Below, one piece after another: positions 22,802-24,308 of a stretch of 24,308 bases of DNA. The position numbers and the translations under genes are program-made. Source of the DNA: JAKALQ01 sp963978265 (GTDB lineage Bacteria; Actinomycetota; Actinomycetes; S36-B12; UBA5976); assembly GCA_963978265.1 (NCBI GenBank), contig CAXBQV010000014.1:1-24308 (forward strand), written 5' to 3'. The first letter of the stretch is position 1. Each line of letters opens with the position of its first letter. The notes under the pieces were generated by a model that saw nothing but the letters and a program-made list of their open reading frames with translations, was not told where the DNA came from and ran no database searches.

Positions 22802-23311
22802 ATGAAGACGTTGTATGTGGGCATGGGGTGCTTCTGGGGTGCCGAGAAGAAGATGTGGCAGATCCCGGGGGTCGTCGAGACCGAGGTCGGATATCAAGGC
22901 GGTCACTACGGTCCCGCCGACTACCGGACCGTCTGCAGTGGCATCACCGGTCATGCGGAGATGGTGAAGGTCGTGTACGACGAGGCGATCGTGCCCACCC
23001 GCGAGATCCTGCGCGTGTTCTGGGAGAACCACGACCCGACGCAGGGCAACCGACAGGGAAACGACATCGGTACGCAGTACCGCAGCGTCGTGTACTGGAC
23101 CGATGATGAGCAACGCGCCGAGGTGGAGAAGACGGCCGCGGAGTTCTCGGCGGTCCTCACGGCAGGCGGCCTCGATCCAATCACCACCGAGTTCGACGAC
23201 GCCGCGAAGCACCCGTTCCATCCGGCGGAGGAATACCACCAGAAGTACCTGGTGAAGAACCCGCACGGCTACGACTGCCACGCACACACCGGCTTCTATC
23301 TGCCGGCATAG
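22802..23311 (+). CDS. msrA: Peptide-methionine (S)-S-oxide reductase
   Basis: A 169-residue MsrA that reduces the S-epimer of methionine sulfoxide in proteins. The nucleophile is Cys10 in GMGCFWGAEKK, GVVETEVGYQGG and ITGHAEMVKVVYD are family core segments, IGTQYRSVVYW contains the substrate pocket, and a resolving-Cys candidate is Cys159 in NPHGYDCHAHTG near the C-terminus. No MsrB domain is fused and no signal peptide is present. It is divergent from the repair gene xthA through a shared short promoter, an arrangement compatible with joint oxidative-stress or housekeeping expression. The stop is followed at once by a long hairpin. Confidence 0.96.
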   Translation: MKTLYVGMGCFWGAEKKMWQIPGVVETEVGYQGGHYGPADYRTVCSGITGHAEMVKVVYDEAIVPTREILRVFWENHDPTQGNRQGNDIGTQYRSVVYWTDDEQRAEVEKTAAEFSAVLTAGGLDPITTEFDDAAKHPFHPAEEYHQKYLVKNPHGYDCHAHTGFYLPA

Positions 23312-23347
23312 ACGGGAACGGCGGTGCATCGCACCGCCGTTCCCGTC
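23311..23347. terminator. Hairpin between convergent msrA and icd
   Basis: A perfect 17-bp inverted repeat with a 3-base loop: left arm GACGGGAACGGCGGTGC (23311-23327), loop ATC, right arm 23331-23347. The left arm begins on the last base of the msrA stop codon. It lies between two converging genes and could stop transcription from both sides. There is no run of T on either side (plus strand continues ACTTTGGG), so it is a U-tract-less terminator or mRNA 3'-end stabiliser. Confidence 0.75.
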
Positions 23348-23398
23348 ACTTTGGGAGGCCCAGACCGTGTGGGGCCGCTTCAGCTTGCGCGATCCGCG

Positions 23399-24308
23399 TC
23401 AGCGCATCGCCTTCTGCAAGTTCTCGTCGATCGATGCGAGGAAGTCCTGCGTCGTCTGCCACGCCTGGTCCGGCCCGATGAGCAGCGCGAGGTCTTTCGT
23501 CATCTTGCCGCTCTCGACGGTCTCAATGCAGACGCGCTCGAGCGTTTCCGCGAACTCCGAAACGGCCGGCGTACTGTCGAACTGACCGCGGTAGTACAGG
23601 CCGCGAGTCCACGCGAAGATCGAGGCGATCGGATTGGTGGACGTCGGCTTGCCCTGCTGGTGCATGCGGTAATGACGGGTCACCGTTCCGTGTGCTGCTT
23701 CCGCCTCGATGGTCTTGCCGTCCGGGGTCATGAGCACCGAAGTCATGAGACCGAGCGAGCCGAAGCCCTGCGCAACGATGTCGGACTGCACGTCGCCGTC
23801 GTAGTTCTTCGTCGCCCAGACGTACCCGCCCTCCCACTTGAGTGCGGACGCAACCATGTCATCGATGAGGCGGTGTTCGTACGTGAGACCGGCCTTCTCG
23901 AAATCGGCCTTGAACTCCGTGTCGAACACATCCTGGAAGATGTCCTTGAACTGGCCGTCATACGCCTTGAGAATCGTGTTCTTCGTCGAGAGGTACAGCG
24001 GGTAGTTGCGTGAAAGCGAGTACCGCATCGACGCGCGAGCGAAGTCGCGGATCGATTCGTCGAGGTTGTACATCGTCATTGCCACGCCGCTGCCCGGATA
24101 GTCGAAGACGTGGAACTCCATCGGCTGCGAGCCGTCTTCCGGAGTGAAGGTGACGGTGAGCTTGCCCTTCCCGGGCACCTTGAAATCAGTTGCGCGGTAC
24201 TGGTCACCGAAGGCGTGGCGGCCGACAACGATCGGCTTCGTCCAATGGGGGACAAGCCGGGGAATGTTGTTGATGATGATCGGCTCGCGGAAGATCACGC
24301 CGCCGAGG
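23399..24308 (-). CDS. icd: NADP-dependent isocitrate dehydrogenase, C-terminal three quarters (partial)
   Basis: About 302 residues are visible, entering from the right edge and ending at TGA 23401-23399. GGVIFREPIIINNIPRLVP, VVGRHAFGDQYRATDF, the metal-ligand Asp region HRLIDDMVA, EAAHGTVTRHYRMHQQGKPT (NADP loop) and NPIASIFAWTRGL are hallmarks of the eukaryote-type homodimeric NADP-IDH (about 405 residues), also common in actinobacteria. It makes 2-oxoglutarate and NADPH in the TCA cycle. A GTG at 24298 is the Val of this conserved segment, not a start, so the N-terminus lies outside the window. It converges with msrA over the 17-bp hairpin. Confidence 0.95.
   Translation of the reverse strand, partial: LGGVIFREPIIINNIPRLVPHWTKPIVVGRHAFGDQYRATDFKVPGKGKLTVTFTPEDGSQPMEFHVFDYPGSGVAMTMYNLDESIRDFARASMRYSLSRNYPLYLSTKNTILKAYDGQFKDIFQDVFDTEFKADFEKAGLTYEHRLIDDMVASALKWEGGYVWATKNYDGDVQSDIVAQGFGSLGLMTSVLMTPDGKTIEAEAAHGTVTRHYRMHQQGKPTSTNPIASIFAWTRGLYYRGQFDSTPAVSEFAETLERVCIETVESGKMTKDLALLIGPDQAWQTTQDFLASIDENLQKAMR

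Noticed and set aside
1..24308. Mobile element, prophage, CRISPR, rRNA or tRNA at the block joins
   Set aside because: No transposase, integrase, inverted terminal repeats, spacer-repeat pattern or tRNA-like cloverleaf was seen at or near 98, 7186 or 10340.

Overview
The window comes from a high-GC Gram-positive bacterium, most likely an actinomycete in the broad sense (phylum Actinomycetota). The evidence is GC-rich coding on both strands, frequent GTG starts, the sdhCDAB order, a DeoC of about 320 residues, a eukaryote-type NADP isocitrate dehydrogenase, and repeated leaderless starts of the form TANNNT-(6 or 7 nt)-ATG/GTG. I cannot name a genus. No rRNA, tRNA, CRISPR array, transposase or integrase is visible, and no gap without a gene exceeds about 105 bases.

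The window reads as four blocks joined inside genes. Block 0 (1 to about 98) is an internal piece of gyrB on the minus strand. Block 1 (about 99 to 7185) is a tightly coupled plus-strand catabolic operon: the C-terminus of a BMP-type substrate-binding protein, its dual-ATPase and two permeases, a cysteine hydrolase, a PfkB kinase, a nucleoside phosphorylase, a SIS-domain protein and the N-terminal third of an aldehyde dehydrogenase. Block 2 (about 7186 to 10339) holds two TIM-barrel sugar isomerase/epimerase genes, one complete Gfo/Idh/MocA oxidoreductase and the N-terminal part of a second. Block 3 (about 10341 to 24308) starts with the C-terminal 78 residues of a phosphomannomutase and continues as ordinary housekeeping chromosome.

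In block 3, deoC, an aldehyde dehydrogenase and a catalytically dead aldehyde dehydrogenase homologue form an overlapping operon for deoxyribose phosphate use. A stand-alone Lrp/AsnC ligand-binding domain and a YbaK-type deacylase follow, then the complete succinate dehydrogenase operon sdhCDAB. An alpha/beta hydrolase (minus), a six-helix membrane protein (plus), and a minus-strand run of xthA, a CNNM/CBS protein and trpS come next. Divergent msrA, a strong hairpin and the 3' part of icd (minus) close the window.

Taken together, blocks 1 and 2 look like uptake and breakdown of a nucleoside-like or amide-containing sugar conjugate: import, phosphorolysis, hydrolysis of an amide, phosphorylation, isomerisation and oxidation. 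The substrate is unknown. The three joins (about 98, 7186 and 10340) each cut a gene mid-frame. They are either recent deletions/rearrangements or assembly chimeras, and this should be settled before any biology is built on the cluster. The other main signal is the set of six leaderless -10/start arrangements in block 3, including a 23-bp bidirectional promoter between xthA and msrA in which the two -10 elements share one TA step.
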